A DNA stretch of 26,175 nt, from the NCBI GenBank assembly GCA_963575745.1, contig CAUYUJ010000845.1:15001-41175 (forward strand), read 5' to 3'. This DNA is from Prorocentrum cordatum. Its lineage: Eukaryota > Sar > Dinophyceae > Prorocentrales > Prorocentraceae. The notes beneath the pieces are model-generated. The model searched no databases. It was given only the letters and a program-made list of their open reading frames with translations, and was not told the DNA's origin. Below, one piece after another: positions 7,897-16,966 of the stretch; the first letter of the stretch is position 1; each line of letters opens with the position of its first letter. The position numbers and the translations under genes are program-made.

Positions 7897-10800
7897 TGGT
7901 AGCGGAGCTGGCTACACTCTCGTGTGGCAGGCTCTCGCTCTGATTCCAGTAATCCACGGCACAACTTGGTGGACTACTACCACGGTGGAATACCATGTTG
8001 CGCCGGCTCTGCGAGGAGCGGAGCCAGTCCGCGATCGAGCTAGCGGGGTCACCCGCGAACACGAGACGCTTTCTCCTACTTCACTGCGCTACTTCACTCC
8101 TGACTTCCACCAGATGCCAATCGGCAACTCGATCGAGAACGTGGTCACCCTGCGGGGCTACCCGCAGCGGGGCCACCTGCATCCCGTGCCGGTCAGGCGC
8201 CTCACGGCCACTACGCCAGAGCCTGACAAACCACAGCCTAAACCAATCACCGAAGCCGAGATGCACATGCACTGGATTAAGATAACTATCTTCGGCATTC
8301 TATGGGTGATAATGGGATGTGCTGTGGGATACATGCGGCAGGGGATGGACGACACGAGTACTACTGGCCCCTCATGGGACCCTGCCGGTACTACGCCTTT
8401 TCGCGAATATGTTCGCGAAGTACATGCATGGTTAAACGTAACGAGCGGCAATATGACACCACCACAACAAGCTGCAGCACTACAACGAGGCCTTCAGGGT
8501 CTGGCTCGTCGTATCGCCATGCAGGTCCCCTCCCAGATCATCAATTATGGTGTAACTGTCAATGGACAGCCAACGGATGCAGTAACCTACATACTGTACT
8601 TACTGAGCACCAAATTAGAAAATCTGGAAGATGAGCGCCAGCTCAACTCTGGCACGGCCCTTATCGACTTCCGCGTCGAAAGGGGCGAGCGAATCGACTC
8701 AGTATTAGCTCGATTCGAGATGGCCCGTGACGAGGCTAACTCTGTTGGCTTTGTCATCCCCCACTTTCAGATCCTAACGCTGATTCTCTTCAGAGCGTTA
8801 GGCGTTGGCGCGTCACGAGCCCAACACCTGCTTGAGCCCTTCAATCATCAGATGCCCCGAACACAAGCAGACTATGACAGGCTGCTGACCAGGATGAGGA
8901 ACTACGGACATGTTGCCGAGCGCTCTCCTGGCAACATAGCGGGTATTTTCACAGGGCACCACTCACATGCAGGTGTCTATGCCGCGACTGCGGGGTCACC
9001 CGCTGGTCCTGGCGAGCCAAATCCCTGGGCTGACCCAGCCGATATGCCCAACGAGGCCACTGCCCTTCTAGGGCAGACCGGCCAGGCATCGGCAGAGGCA
9101 GCTGAGGCGAACGCCTGGTCGAACTACTCGCCAGGCGCCGCCTACACTGCAAGCCCGCCCTCGGGCACAACCCTCTGGGGCCAATCGGAGTCATCCGCTC
9201 AATGGTCTCAGCCACCCTCACCGTTTGAATCTGGCACTGACACAGATACCTCATCTGACGATGAGCACAATGGAATAGTCTCTGCTGGTAATGACTATCC
9301 AGCGGATGACACTCACCTTTCTGAACAGCAAAGGGCGGAAGCCGCCTTTATGGCTTATCGCAAATCAAAACGCCGTTGGAGGCGCCTTATGAAGAAACCA
9401 GTCAGAAAGGTGAGACGTGCAGTACGCCGACATTTCAAACAATTTGGAAAGGGTCGTGGTAAAGGGGGTCGCAGACGCCGTATGCATGGTAGGGGCATTA
9501 CTGCTTTCCTCACGTCCTTAACTGATATGGCTTTTGAAGAAGTTCTTATCGGAGGCAAAGGTCGGGGTCACAGGCGGACCTCCGGTAAGGGAAAGGGGCG
9601 GAGGGGCAACCCTAGGGACGCTTCTGGTAATACAATGAAGTGTCATACATGCGGTAGCACAGAGCATTTGCGCGATCAATGCCCGAAGGGGAAAGGAAAG
9701 GGATCCGTACACTTGGCTCAAAATTCTTTTATGGAAGACATAGATTACATTGACTACGAGTTTTACGTCAATCCAGAAGCGGCTCCCGCTGCGGGCTCCT
9801 CCACGTATTACGTGATGGCCCGCTATGCTGAAGCAACTGTGGCCCTGGAAGACTACGCAGTGACCCTCTTCGACGAGTTCCACGGCTGGGACGAGGTCGA
9901 AGAGATTGCGTACAATGCTTGGTTCGGTCTTCCAGCGGGGCCACCCGCCGGTGACGAGGTCTCCGAAGCCGAGACTGTCCCGGCAACAGAGGAAGAACTC
10001 TCCGCCGCGCTGGCCCCACAAGTGATTGGCATGCCGTTGCTGCCAAATCCGTCGTGGGCTGGCTCGGAGATGGGAGACGCCGATGACGAAATGCGGGGCC
10101 ATCCCGCGTATTCCGACTCCGAAGAATCCGAAGAATATTATAACGACATACTCCAAGAGCAGGTTTCAGAAGCAATCCGACTCTTGAGTGCGCCAGCACA
10201 GCAGCAGATGACGATGAGCGAACTGCTGTCGCACCCAGGAGTTGCCCGTCTACGTCCATACTTGGATTCGAACATGTCAGCATCTCAGATGCTTACAGCA
10301 CTCCAAGCTCTAGCGGGGTCACCCGCCGAAGAGATGCTAGACACAACAGCGGGGCCACCCGCTTGGTCTATGGATGTATTCATGCAAGGTTGCGATCAAA
10401 TGAACATTAACGACCTCTCGATTGAACAGTTAAATGACATCGGATACTTCAGAAGTCCGTATCAAAACGTGTTCATGGCCCAGGACAGCTCAGAGGACTC
10501 GGAGGACATGCGGTACGCCAAGAGGGACAGGCGACCGTCGCCTCCCCGAGACTCAGAGCATGACGATCAAAGGCCAGTGACACGTGGTAGTGCGTCAGCG
10601 GGGCCAGCCCGCGGAAGGAGCCGCTCAGCTCCTAGACGCCCTACGCATGATGAATCGGGCTATCCATACAGCACTGAGCACTCCGTAGGAGTATCTGCTC
10701 AGCAGGTGCCGGATTGGTACATCAGATGGTACCCCGGCTACTCTATGGATACTCTTCGGCACTGGTATTCTAAGGAATACTGTACCAAAAGGGACGAGAC

Positions 10801-13800
10801 TGGCGCGATAATCCGTACCAAGGGCGGCAAGACCAAGACGCCAGAGGCCTGGGACAAAAGGGCGAAGAAGCTGGAGATCATCACTGACCGCAAAACGTAC
10901 AGAAAGCAAGTATGTCAGTGTGAGCCCTTTAAAGGCCACATGCGCAGGTGTCCGATGGACCGCCCCTCCAGGAGCCCTCACCACGGAGAGACCCCGTGGA
11001 ATTGGTCTCACGGAGACGACGCTGGCAACGTCCATGATCCAAACACAGAGGTTCCTGGAGGGGGCAAGCGCATCACTGAGGCCGATCGCGTCCCTATGAC
11101 CGAAGAGGTGGCCAACACCGTCAAGGAAAATTGGGCAAAGCTTCCCAATGACCACCGCCTCAAGGAATGGAACCGCCGATTCCAAAAGGAAGCGGGGTCA
11201 CCCGCAGAATCCAGTAAGGAAGCGGGGTCACCCGCAGAATCCAGCAAGGAAGCGGGGTCACCCGCAGAAGCAGCACCAGCCGCTGGATCTGCGGACGAGT
11301 GGATAGACGTTGCCTCTGCTGCCGGGTCCGCCGCCGGCACTGACCGCACCGAGCTAAATAAAGAATGGGCGGCGGAAGACGGTTCAGAGAATCCATTCCC
11401 TGACGGAAGCGCCTTCTGGTACTACAGCTCTTCGGCGCAGAAGTGGTTCTGCACGAGGGTACTCTACCGCCATGAGAATGGCAAGTACAAGCTGGCCATA
11501 AAGGGTACTGCCGACATCGACCAGATGAGGCAGGTCATCCATGATCATGGCCAGCCAGAAGGCCCTCCTAGAGACCCTCCTGGTCCACGACCAGGCAAGA
11601 GCAGCAGACCACCGCCAATACCTAAAGCCGACTCCTCGTCTTCACCGACTCCTGCGAAAAGGCAACCGTCCAAGAGCCCCGAAGGCACACATGAGCGGGC
11701 GAAGGCCAGAGGGATTGCCAAGACGGACGATCTTGAGCCGGCAGGTCCTCCCGGTCCGTCCGTGACAGAGAGGAAGAAGGCTTTTGCTGGACCATCGACC
11801 CCGATGCCGCCGGCGACCCAAGGCGATGTCAAGGACGAAGCTCGCGACAAGCCTAAGGCAGCGTTCCGAGGTGACTGGGCTCCAACACTGCATCAGCCGC
11901 GCCTTGCACCACGACCAGGTTCGGCACGAATGAAAGCGCAGCCGAAGCCCGAAGCTGGGATGAGGTCGGTGCGGGCAGAAGCGGCCGCCACGGCTAAGGA
12001 GGACAAGGGCTCTGCGGGGCCACCCGCTAAAGCGGCGCCAGCCGTAACAGCGGGGACACCCGCAGAAGGCACTCTCTCCAGAGAAGAACGCTTCATAGTC
12101 CTCAAAGAGTTTGGCGACCAACAGAAACTGACTGATGATGCAGCTGCTGACAAAGGTCGCCCGAACCCTGGCGCGGAGTCATCTGCAGGAGCTGCCTCGT
12201 CAGCCGCAGGTTCTGCAGGGCCACCCGTTAAAGCGGCGCCAGCTGCATTAGCGGGGCCTCCCGTCAAGGCGCCGCCGGCTGCATTAGCGGGGCCACCCGC
12301 ACCATGGCAGCCAATAATGTCTGTTCTGAGGGTCATTCCTTTGGAATGCAAGTTGTATTGGCAAGGCATTGTAGACAAAGGCCCGAGGCAGCCCATCAAC
12401 CCACGAGTCACTCCAGACGACACGGACCGATATGACGTCATTAATTGTCCGGTTCGTCGTAATTTCAAGTGCCATAACGACTGGGAGCGCGAACAACAGA
12501 AAGTGGGAAACATGCTGCGAGACAGGCCGCCACTACGCGCTGCGCAGCATAAAGAAGCACTCCTGAAGGTCATGACACAGAACGGCATGGATCCAACCTT
12601 GCCGAGTAAAGAGCAGATGACCAAGGTGTCGATGTGGTTTTCAACGGCTCTACGCCACAGTCCATATTATAAGGACAAACATAATCGATACTTCGAAAAG
12701 GTCAGCACTTTTGATCCATACGACGGCTGGGTTGTCGTTGATGATCTGCTGACAAACTGGACTGAAAATGATCAGTATAAGCACTATCGTGAAATGCACG
12801 AGGTGCTGATCAAAGGCAGGCCCCACCCGTCATTCGTGTATTGGGTGCTGCTTAACTGCTGTGAGATGGTTGACCATCACGGCATGCAGAAGGGCAGGCT
12901 CCAGATGAAGTGCGTTGATGACAGTATGCTGCTGCCTCCCAGGTTTCGACCAACGGCACGCAGGCCACAGTACTTCATCAGAGCCACGAACGGCCACAGC
13001 AGTCCAGGCATCCACTGTCCCGAGTCGCTCTACAAGCCGATCACAACATGGATGAAAGAACCAGACGACCCAGTATATTTCATCCACGGGACGCAGTGGG
13101 AGTATGTCAAGGACATCCTTGCTAATGGCCTGTCATGCCTCGCACAGGACAACCCGAAGAGGAAGGGGGGGCGCCAATTTGTGCATGGCTGCCCCTTCCT
13201 CCCGGGCGACCCGAGGATACAATCGGGCATCCGTCCTGACTCGGAGGTGCTCATATTCTGCAGCATCAACAAGATGCTGTCCAGTGGCTTCTCTCTATGG
13301 AGATCAGCAAATGACATAGTCATGACACGGGGCCACGATGGACGTATACCGCCCGATCATATTCTCCAGATAGTGAGCATTGCGAAGTACCGGGTCGGCG
13401 AAGCCTGGACCAATCCGCTGTTTTATGACAAGACGCGGAGGCGGGGCCAACCCGCGGACAGGATTCGCACTGATGACTACCTGCCACTTAAAATGTGTGA
13501 CAGAACTGTGGCGGTAATGGAAGATCATGCCATGTACCTCAAGGGCTGGGCTAAGACGGACGGTCGTCCATTCAATTTGGTCATGACCGAGCAAGAAGTT
13601 GCTCCACGACCGTACGACACACAGACAGTCCTCATGATGAATGCCCAGGAGGACGAGGTCATGCCTGAAGCGGGGCCACCCGCAGGTGCGGGGACACCCG
13701 CGGTAGACACCTCGGACGGTTCATGGCAGCAAGTAGTCACACCGGTGGCGACGGTAGCATCTCCTTGGAGGCCGGACCAGCAGTCCTGGGTCCAAGCTCT

Positions 13801-16800
13801 CAACAGCCATTTGACATCAGCCGACGTTTCTGGACTGACCGATCAGCTAGACCGTGCTGACCCGTGGGCGGTGCATGCAGGCATCCAAGATGCACAGCAG
13901 AGGAACCTGCGCCCTCCTGCGGGGCCACCAGGCATCCTAGGACCACAACCCCAACGCCCTCCACAGCAAGCTGGAGTTGCGAGGTTTGCTCCTATGGGCG
14001 GCTCAGATGGTGGCTCGCCGTTTCGGACTCCGCCGTCTGAAACGAGTGAGAACAGCCTGTGGCAACGACTCCAGGCGATTCGCGGAAATCCGGCGCTCGC
14101 AGCAGCACTCCAGGCGACCACTCCCTTTGGCACTCCGAGGGGTAGTGAAGGAGGAGTGGCTGCGGGGACACCCGCCGAGCGAACGCCTGCGGAGTCATTC
14201 GCACACGCGGGGCCACCCGCTGACGGACAGCAAGGTACAGACTACGAACGTCGGGCAGCCAACTTGAGAGCACAGGCTACCTTCTTGCAGCAACAAGCTG
14301 ATAGAGTGCCCAGCCTGTTGCGGAACCGCAACATAGTTGTTACGAACCATGGCGACTTTCGGCCTCTCTGGAGCTGGACTTCTGACGACGCTCCAAATGC
14401 TGATCCCACGAATCCATATCGACAGATGTTTATTCCAGGAATAGCATCACACCCAATATATGGATGGGATAATCATGGACCAGCAGAGGCACCGGCCATG
14501 GATGCGCCGATGTACCCGGAGTACTACGCGCAGGTGAATAACACTCCTATGATTGCGGGGCCACCAGCAAACGAATACACTCGAAATCTGGCCAATGAGA
14601 TGTTTCGTTTGCAGTATACACGAGCAGTCGATGCGCAGTCTATGCCGCACTACGCCTACATGCCCACGCCGACGGACCCCGAGACCGTAGTTCAGCCAGC
14701 TGGTCTCGCGGTGCCAGCCGCTCTGGGCAGCATGCCAGATTACATTCGCGACGTGCACAACACGCAGCAAGCGATACTGGCATCTAGGCAGCAGGCTCGG
14801 GACAACGCTAGGCTGCGCCAACAGCGCGCGATCCAGAGAAGGATCGAGCGTGATAACCCAGCGGGGACACCCGCAGGCGCGGGGCCACCCGCTGAACAGA
14901 CAGATAGACTGCCACCACCGACGCCATATCGGGAGGGTGAAACTACTTTCGAGCGTCAGGCTCGGACACGCCCTGACGTGCCTACTCCAGTCATTTCAGA
15001 CTACAACTTCACACAGTGCCCAATCTGTATGGACCCCTACGAGATGGGCACCACGGTGTGGAGACTGGCGTGTGGGCACTTCTTCCACGATATAAGCTGG
15101 GATCGTGTTGCACAGCAGCACGTCCGCAATCAGCGACCAGGTGCGCCAAACGAGGCACCCTGCGCTGTATGTCGTGGGCCGGGCATAATCACAGCACACT
15201 TTCCGTATGCTGGACAGCGCGACGCTGAGTCGGAACAGGCGCGCCAGCAGGAAAGATGCGTGATGGATGCTCGGGAACTGCGTCGACTGCGGGAAGCAGT
15301 GGAGGCGCTAGAGGCTCGAGCCGCAGCGCCAGAGCAAGGCATCCAGATGCCGATCCTGCCTACGCTTCGAGCACAGGGGCCCCCAGCAGTGGGGTCACCC
15401 GCCGAAGCGACTCCCGCCGCCACAGCGGGGCCACCCGCCGAAGCGGCTCCTGCCGCCAAAGCGGGGTCACCCGCAATTGGACCTCCGAATCCGGGATTCC
15501 TGAGGGCAATGGAGGCCAATATTAGGCGGTGTGGCAGGAGCGGAGGCGGATCCAGAACCTCACGTGTAGAGAGTCCGGTAAGCGCTAGAAGCCGGGCCAG
15601 TGCTGAGAGCGCGGAGGCAGCCCAATTCCACACTACCTTCATGATCAACACGGAAGGGCTGACCTACACACGTGACGTCACGGATACGCTTCCGCCAGGA
15701 GGTGAGTGGACCTCCACACTCTCTGCGAATTATTGGGTTCTTGAACAGGAACCAATTACCGTGGAGGAGCGCCGCCAATATGAGCAAATATGGTGCACCG
15801 AGCTAACAATGAGCCAGTGGGTGCTGGAACAACGCCTACTGAAAGGCACGCTCGGTTCACAGATTACGTACCATAGTGATGACCACGGTACGATGGCTCT
15901 GGCGGCGCGGACAGGGACATTCGTCCCCGACGAAGACGGAATGCCCTGCATATCGTTCATGCTAGACATTGGCTCCAACGTGAACATCATCGGAGCTAAT
16001 ACAGCACGAACCTTCCAGGAGGTTATGGCTAGGTACAATCACAGACCGGCCATATGCACACTGAGCAAAACCCTCTACATCAACGGTGTCGGTGAGGTTG
16101 CTGCGATCTGTCGGAAAATGGGCAACTTCAAGATCGGGGTGCAATATGCCAATGAGGCAAGCCCCCGCATCGAGGAGTATGCTTCCAACATCGCAGAGGG
16201 CTCAGGTGCAAACCTCCCAGCCATCTGGGGCCTGGGCGCCATGGAAGCACGTGACACAATCATCGTGCTGAAGCCAGGCTTCCAGAAGGTTATCTTCCCC
16301 GGCGGAGATTATACTCTTAAGCTGGGGAAGGGCGCCAAGGTCCTGAGGGCGAAGAAAACCCCCTCAGGACATCTAGCCATTCCATGCGGGTTGTATGACG
16401 GGGCTAAAAGCCAGACGGTCACGAACACCTTTACAATCCGCAGTAGTCGTGATGGCTACACCGAGACGGAGAACGACGAGGACTCCGACAATGCGGGGTC
16501 ACCCGCCGGGATCAGTGCGGGGCCACCCGCCGAGACCACAGCGGGGCAACCCGCAATGGGACAGTCCCTGACCGTTACGACTGATGCGTACATTGTCGAG
16601 CCGTATCTCGACAAGCAGCTCCTGGAAGACACGACCCGTGCGATCGTGGACAGGACGCTGAACAGCTGGTGGGAGGGCCAACAGTGTCCTGAAGGGACCT
16701 GGCCACACATGAAGGATGCCCTGAAGTCTAAGATATTCTGGGCAGTCCAGGAGGCGGTGAATAAGTGGACGCCTGAGAACCAAGCGGGGTCACCCGCGAC

Positions 16801-16930
16801 ACCGCCACCTCCACCAAGCTGCACGGGCGGAGGTTCGTCGGACTCTGCGGGGCCAACCCGCGTGGAGACTGTGAGCGTAGCCGCACCAGTGACTCCTGCG
16901 GAGCCATCCGCTAACCGCATGCCCCTCTGA
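7763..16930 (+). CDS. Retrotransposon polyprotein, 5' part: Gag, CCHC, Tpt1/KptA-like, RING-like, protease
   Basis: 3,055 codons from ATG 7763, which lies inside the LTR; later starts such as the ATGs near 8261 or 8345 are possible, so the N-terminus is uncertain. Residues about 170-190 form a hydrophobic helix (about 8270-8333). Gag-like helical sequence covers about 8395-8945. The CCHC knuckle is residues 627-640. Low-complexity A/G/P/S linkers with many AGxPA pentapeptides follow, each encoded by a GCGGG-GNNA-CCCGC hairpin. A possible small SH3/Tudor-like patch lies near 11404-11530 (W-Y-Y-S...W...T-R-V...Y-K-L). Then come the Tpt1/KptA-like domain (12600-13425), the RING-H2-like finger (15017-15172) and the protease with D-I-G-S at 15965 and a GLG motif near 16228. 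The frame ends at UGA 16928-16930 but stays open beyond it in the same frame. Much of the linker sequence has no recognisable family. Confidence 0.85.
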   Translation: MPILLYTPDPMLRLALLLMRYEPKPGIWQRLRRNTYLSLPACFRLGSGAGYTLVWQALALIPVIHGTTWWTTTTVEYHVAPALRGAEPVRDRASGVTREHETLSPTSLRYFTPDFHQMPIGNSIENVVTLRGYPQRGHLHPVPVRRLTATTPEPDKPQPKPITEAEMHMHWIKITIFGILWVIMGCAVGYMRQGMDDTSTTGPSWDPAGTTPFREYVREVHAWLNVTSGNMTPPQQAAALQRGLQGLARRIAMQVPSQIINYGVTVNGQPTDAVTYILYLLSTKLENLEDERQLNSGTALIDFRVERGERIDSVLARFEMARDEANSVGFVIPHFQILTLILFRALGVGASRAQHLLEPFNHQMPRTQADYDRLLTRMRNYGHVAERSPGNIAGIFTGHHSHAGVYAATAGSPAGPGEPNPWADPADMPNEATALLGQTGQASAEAAEANAWSNYSPGAAYTASPPSGTTLWGQSESSAQWSQPPSPFESGTDTDTSSDDEHNGIVSAGNDYPADDTHLSEQQRAEAAFMAYRKSKRRWRRLMKKPVRKVRRAVRRHFKQFGKGRGKGGRRRRMHGRGITAFLTSLTDMAFEEVLIGGKGRGHRRTSGKGKGRRGNPRDASGNTMKCHTCGSTEHLRDQCPKGKGKGSVHLAQNSFMEDIDYIDYEFYVNPEAAPAAGSSTYYVMARYAEATVALEDYAVTLFDEFHGWDEVEEIAYNAWFGLPAGPPAGDEVSEAETVPATEEELSAALAPQVIGMPLLPNPSWAGSEMGDADDEMRGHPAYSDSEESEEYYNDILQEQVSEAIRLLSAPAQQQMTMSELLSHPGVARLRPYLDSNMSASQMLTALQALAGSPAEEMLDTTAGPPAWSMDVFMQGCDQMNINDLSIEQLNDIGYFRSPYQNVFMAQDSSEDSEDMRYAKRDRRPSPPRDSEHDDQRPVTRGSASAGPARGRSRSAPRRPTHDESGYPYSTEHSVGVSAQQVPDWYIRWYPGYSMDTLRHWYSKEYCTKRDETGAIIRTKGGKTKTPEAWDKRAKKLEIITDRKTYRKQVCQCEPFKGHMRRCPMDRPSRSPHHGETPWNWSHGDDAGNVHDPNTEVPGGGKRITEADRVPMTEEVANTVKENWAKLPNDHRLKEWNRRFQKEAGSPAESSKEAGSPAESSKEAGSPAEAAPAAGSADEWIDVASAAGSAAGTDRTELNKEWAAEDGSENPFPDGSAFWYYSSSAQKWFCTRVLYRHENGKYKLAIKGTADIDQMRQVIHDHGQPEGPPRDPPGPRPGKSSRPPPIPKADSSSSPTPAKRQPSKSPEGTHERAKARGIAKTDDLEPAGPPGPSVTERKKAFAGPSTPMPPATQGDVKDEARDKPKAAFRGDWAPTLHQPRLAPRPGSARMKAQPKPEAGMRSVRAEAAATAKEDKGSAGPPAKAAPAVTAGTPAEGTLSREERFIVLKEFGDQQKLTDDAAADKGRPNPGAESSAGAASSAAGSAGPPVKAAPAALAGPPVKAPPAALAGPPAPWQPIMSVLRVIPLECKLYWQGIVDKGPRQPINPRVTPDDTDRYDVINCPVRRNFKCHNDWEREQQKVGNMLRDRPPLRAAQHKEALLKVMTQNGMDPTLPSKEQMTKVSMWFSTALRHSPYYKDKHNRYFEKVSTFDPYDGWVVVDDLLTNWTENDQYKHYREMHEVLIKGRPHPSFVYWVLLNCCEMVDHHGMQKGRLQMKCVDDSMLLPPRFRPTARRPQYFIRATNGHSSPGIHCPESLYKPITTWMKEPDDPVYFIHGTQWEYVKDILANGLSCLAQDNPKRKGGRQFVHGCPFLPGDPRIQSGIRPDSEVLIFCSINKMLSSGFSLWRSANDIVMTRGHDGRIPPDHILQIVSIAKYRVGEAWTNPLFYDKTRRRGQPADRIRTDDYLPLKMCDRTVAVMEDHAMYLKGWAKTDGRPFNLVMTEQEVAPRPYDTQTVLMMNAQEDEVMPEAGPPAGAGTPAVDTSDGSWQQVVTPVATVASPWRPDQQSWVQALNSHLTSADVSGLTDQLDRADPWAVHAGIQDAQQRNLRPPAGPPGILGPQPQRPPQQAGVARFAPMGGSDGGSPFRTPPSETSENSLWQRLQAIRGNPALAAALQATTPFGTPRGSEGGVAAGTPAERTPAESFAHAGPPADGQQGTDYERRAANLRAQATFLQQQADRVPSLLRNRNIVVTNHGDFRPLWSWTSDDAPNADPTNPYRQMFIPGIASHPIYGWDNHGPAEAPAMDAPMYPEYYAQVNNTPMIAGPPANEYTRNLANEMFRLQYTRAVDAQSMPHYAYMPTPTDPETVVQPAGLAVPAALGSMPDYIRDVHNTQQAILASRQQARDNARLRQQRAIQRRIERDNPAGTPAGAGPPAEQTDRLPPPTPYREGETTFERQARTRPDVPTPVISDYNFTQCPICMDPYEMGTTVWRLACGHFFHDISWDRVAQQHVRNQRPGAPNEAPCAVCRGPGIITAHFPYAGQRDAESEQARQQERCVMDARELRRLREAVEALEARAAAPEQGIQMPILPTLRAQGPPAVGSPAEATPAATAGPPAEAAPAAKAGSPAIGPPNPGFLRAMEANIRRCGRSGGGSRTSRVESPVSARSRASAESAEAAQFHTTFMINTEGLTYTRDVTDTLPPGGEWTSTLSANYWVLEQEPITVEERRQYEQIWCTELTMSQWVLEQRLLKGTLGSQITYHSDDHGTMALAARTGTFVPDEDGMPCISFMLDIGSNVNIIGANTARTFQEVMARYNHRPAICTLSKTLYINGVGEVAAICRKMGNFKIGVQYANEASPRIEEYASNIAEGSGANLPAIWGLGAMEARDTIIVLKPGFQKVIFPGGDYTLKLGKGAKVLRAKKTPSGHLAIPCGLYDGAKSQTVTNTFTIRSSRDGYTETENDEDSDNAGSPAGISAGPPAETTAGQPAMGQSLTVTTDAYIVEPYLDKQLLEDTTRAIVDRTLNSWWEGQQCPEGTWPHMKDALKSKIFWAVQEAVNKWTPENQAGSPATPPPPPSCTGGGSSDSAGPTRVETVSVAAPVTPAEPSANRMPL
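7897..7911 (+). other. Primer binding site (tRNA-iMet type)
   Basis: TGGTAGCGGAGCTGG starts on the first base after the 5' LTR. It is the complement of a tRNA 3' end finishing in GCTACCA. Copia elements commonly prime from initiator methionine tRNA, whose complement begins TGGTA in plants and TGGTAGC in animals. The identity of the local tRNA is inferred. Confidence 0.75.
8395..9682 (+). other. Gag region with CCHC zinc knuckle
   Basis: About 8395-8945 encodes an alpha-helical, Gag-like segment, starting T-P-F-R-E-Y-V-R-E-V-H-A-W-L and including L-x-x-L-x-x-x-R-x-A-M-Q-V and L-x-x-R-M-R-N-Y-G. A basic stretch (about 9355-9610, rich in K-G-R-G-K-G) leads to the nucleocapsid-type knuckle C-x2-C-x4-H-x4-C at 9641-9682. 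These parts would form the particle and bind the element RNA. Gag is assigned from position and knuckle; sequence similarity of the helical part is not certain. Confidence 0.7.
11187..11279 (+). repeat. 30-bp direct repeat, three copies, each with one hairpin
   Basis: Three consecutive copies of a 30-bp unit, each containing GCGGG-GTCA-CCCGC (hairpins at 11192, 11222 and 11252), separated by AGAATCCAGYAAGGAA. The unit is ten codons, so expansion kept the frame. It shows that the hairpin can multiply by local tandem duplication. Confidence 0.9.
12600..13425 (+). other. Tpt1/KptA-like RNA 2'-phosphotransferase domain inside the polyprotein
   Basis: Motifs appear in family order. An A-L-R-H motif has Arg 12653-12655 and His 12656-12658. 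D-G-W-V-V-V-D-D-L-L follows at about 12724. F-I-R-A-T-N-G-H-S has Arg 12980-12982 and His 12995-12997. I-H-G-T is at 13082-13093, I-L-A-N-G-L at about 13117, G-G-R-Q-F-V-H has Arg 13172-13174, S-G-I-R-P-D-S-E-V-L-I is at about 13223, and S-A-N-D-I-V-M-T is at about 13303. Known family: Tpt1/KptA uses NAD+ to remove the 2'-phosphate left at RNA splice junctions by tRNA-type ligation, and its Arg-His-Arg-Arg catalytic quartet appears intact here. The domain is longer than usual (about 265 versus 200 residues) because of insertions after the LRH motif and before the HGT motif. Its role in a retrotransposon is unknown. Confidence 0.8.
15017..15172 (+). other. RING-H2-like zinc finger in the polyprotein
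   Basis: Spacing is C2419-x2-C2422-x14-C2437-x-H2439-x2-H2442, then C2467-x2-C2470 (numbered from ATG 7763), with the typical C-P-I-C and C-G-H-x-F-H signatures. The sixth ligand, expected three residues after H2442, is Ser2445 and not Cys. RING-H2 domains recruit ubiquitin-conjugating enzymes. One missing ligand may weaken the second zinc site, or an alternative residue may replace it. A helix rich in E, A and R follows (about 15230-15330). Confidence 0.75.
15950..16270 (+). other. Retropepsin-like aspartic protease region
   Basis: F-M-L-D-I-G-S-N-V-N-I-I-G begins near 15956. The active-site triplet is D-I-G where D-T-G or D-S-G is usual; the catalytic Asp is 15965-15967. Downstream, L-P-A-I-W-G-L-G-A-M (about 16213-16242) matches the hydrophobic-G-L-x-x-L motif of retroviral-type proteases. 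It would cleave the polyprotein. The Thr/Ser-to-Ile change at the second triplet position is unusual and may lower activity. Confidence 0.65.
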
Positions 16931-16966
16931 CGGGGGCAGGCGGGCGCGCCGGCGGCGCTCGCTTGC
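16928..16966 (+). promoter_or_regulatory. Candidate type II stop-codon readthrough signal (UGA-CGG plus stem-loop)
   Basis: The stop codon UGA (16928-16930) is followed by CGG. Five bases after the stop a 12-bp stem begins: 16936-16947 pairs with 16955-16966 (ten Watson-Crick and two G-U pairs), with a 7-nt loop. The same frame stays open for 407 more codons. UGA-CGG with a downstream stem-loop is the known type II readthrough configuration of several plant RNA viruses. Here it separates Gag/protease from integrase/RT, where readthrough would set the Gag:Pol ratio. The function is inferred. Confidence 0.55.

Noticed and set aside
9153-9166. GCCCG-CCCT-CGGGC as a member of the hairpin family
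   Set aside because: The stem is inverted in composition and the loop lacks GNNA; more likely chance.
9518-10283. Long antisense frames inside the polyprotein, also at 10625-11185, 11642-12624 and 16456-16920
   Set aside because: They are shadows of the strongly biased GC-rich coding strand and carry no recognisable motif.
8043-16797. CRISPR-like array because of many short palindromic repeats
   Set aside because: Spacing is irregular (18 bp to over 1 kb), the repeats lie within coding sequence, and the genome is eukaryotic.
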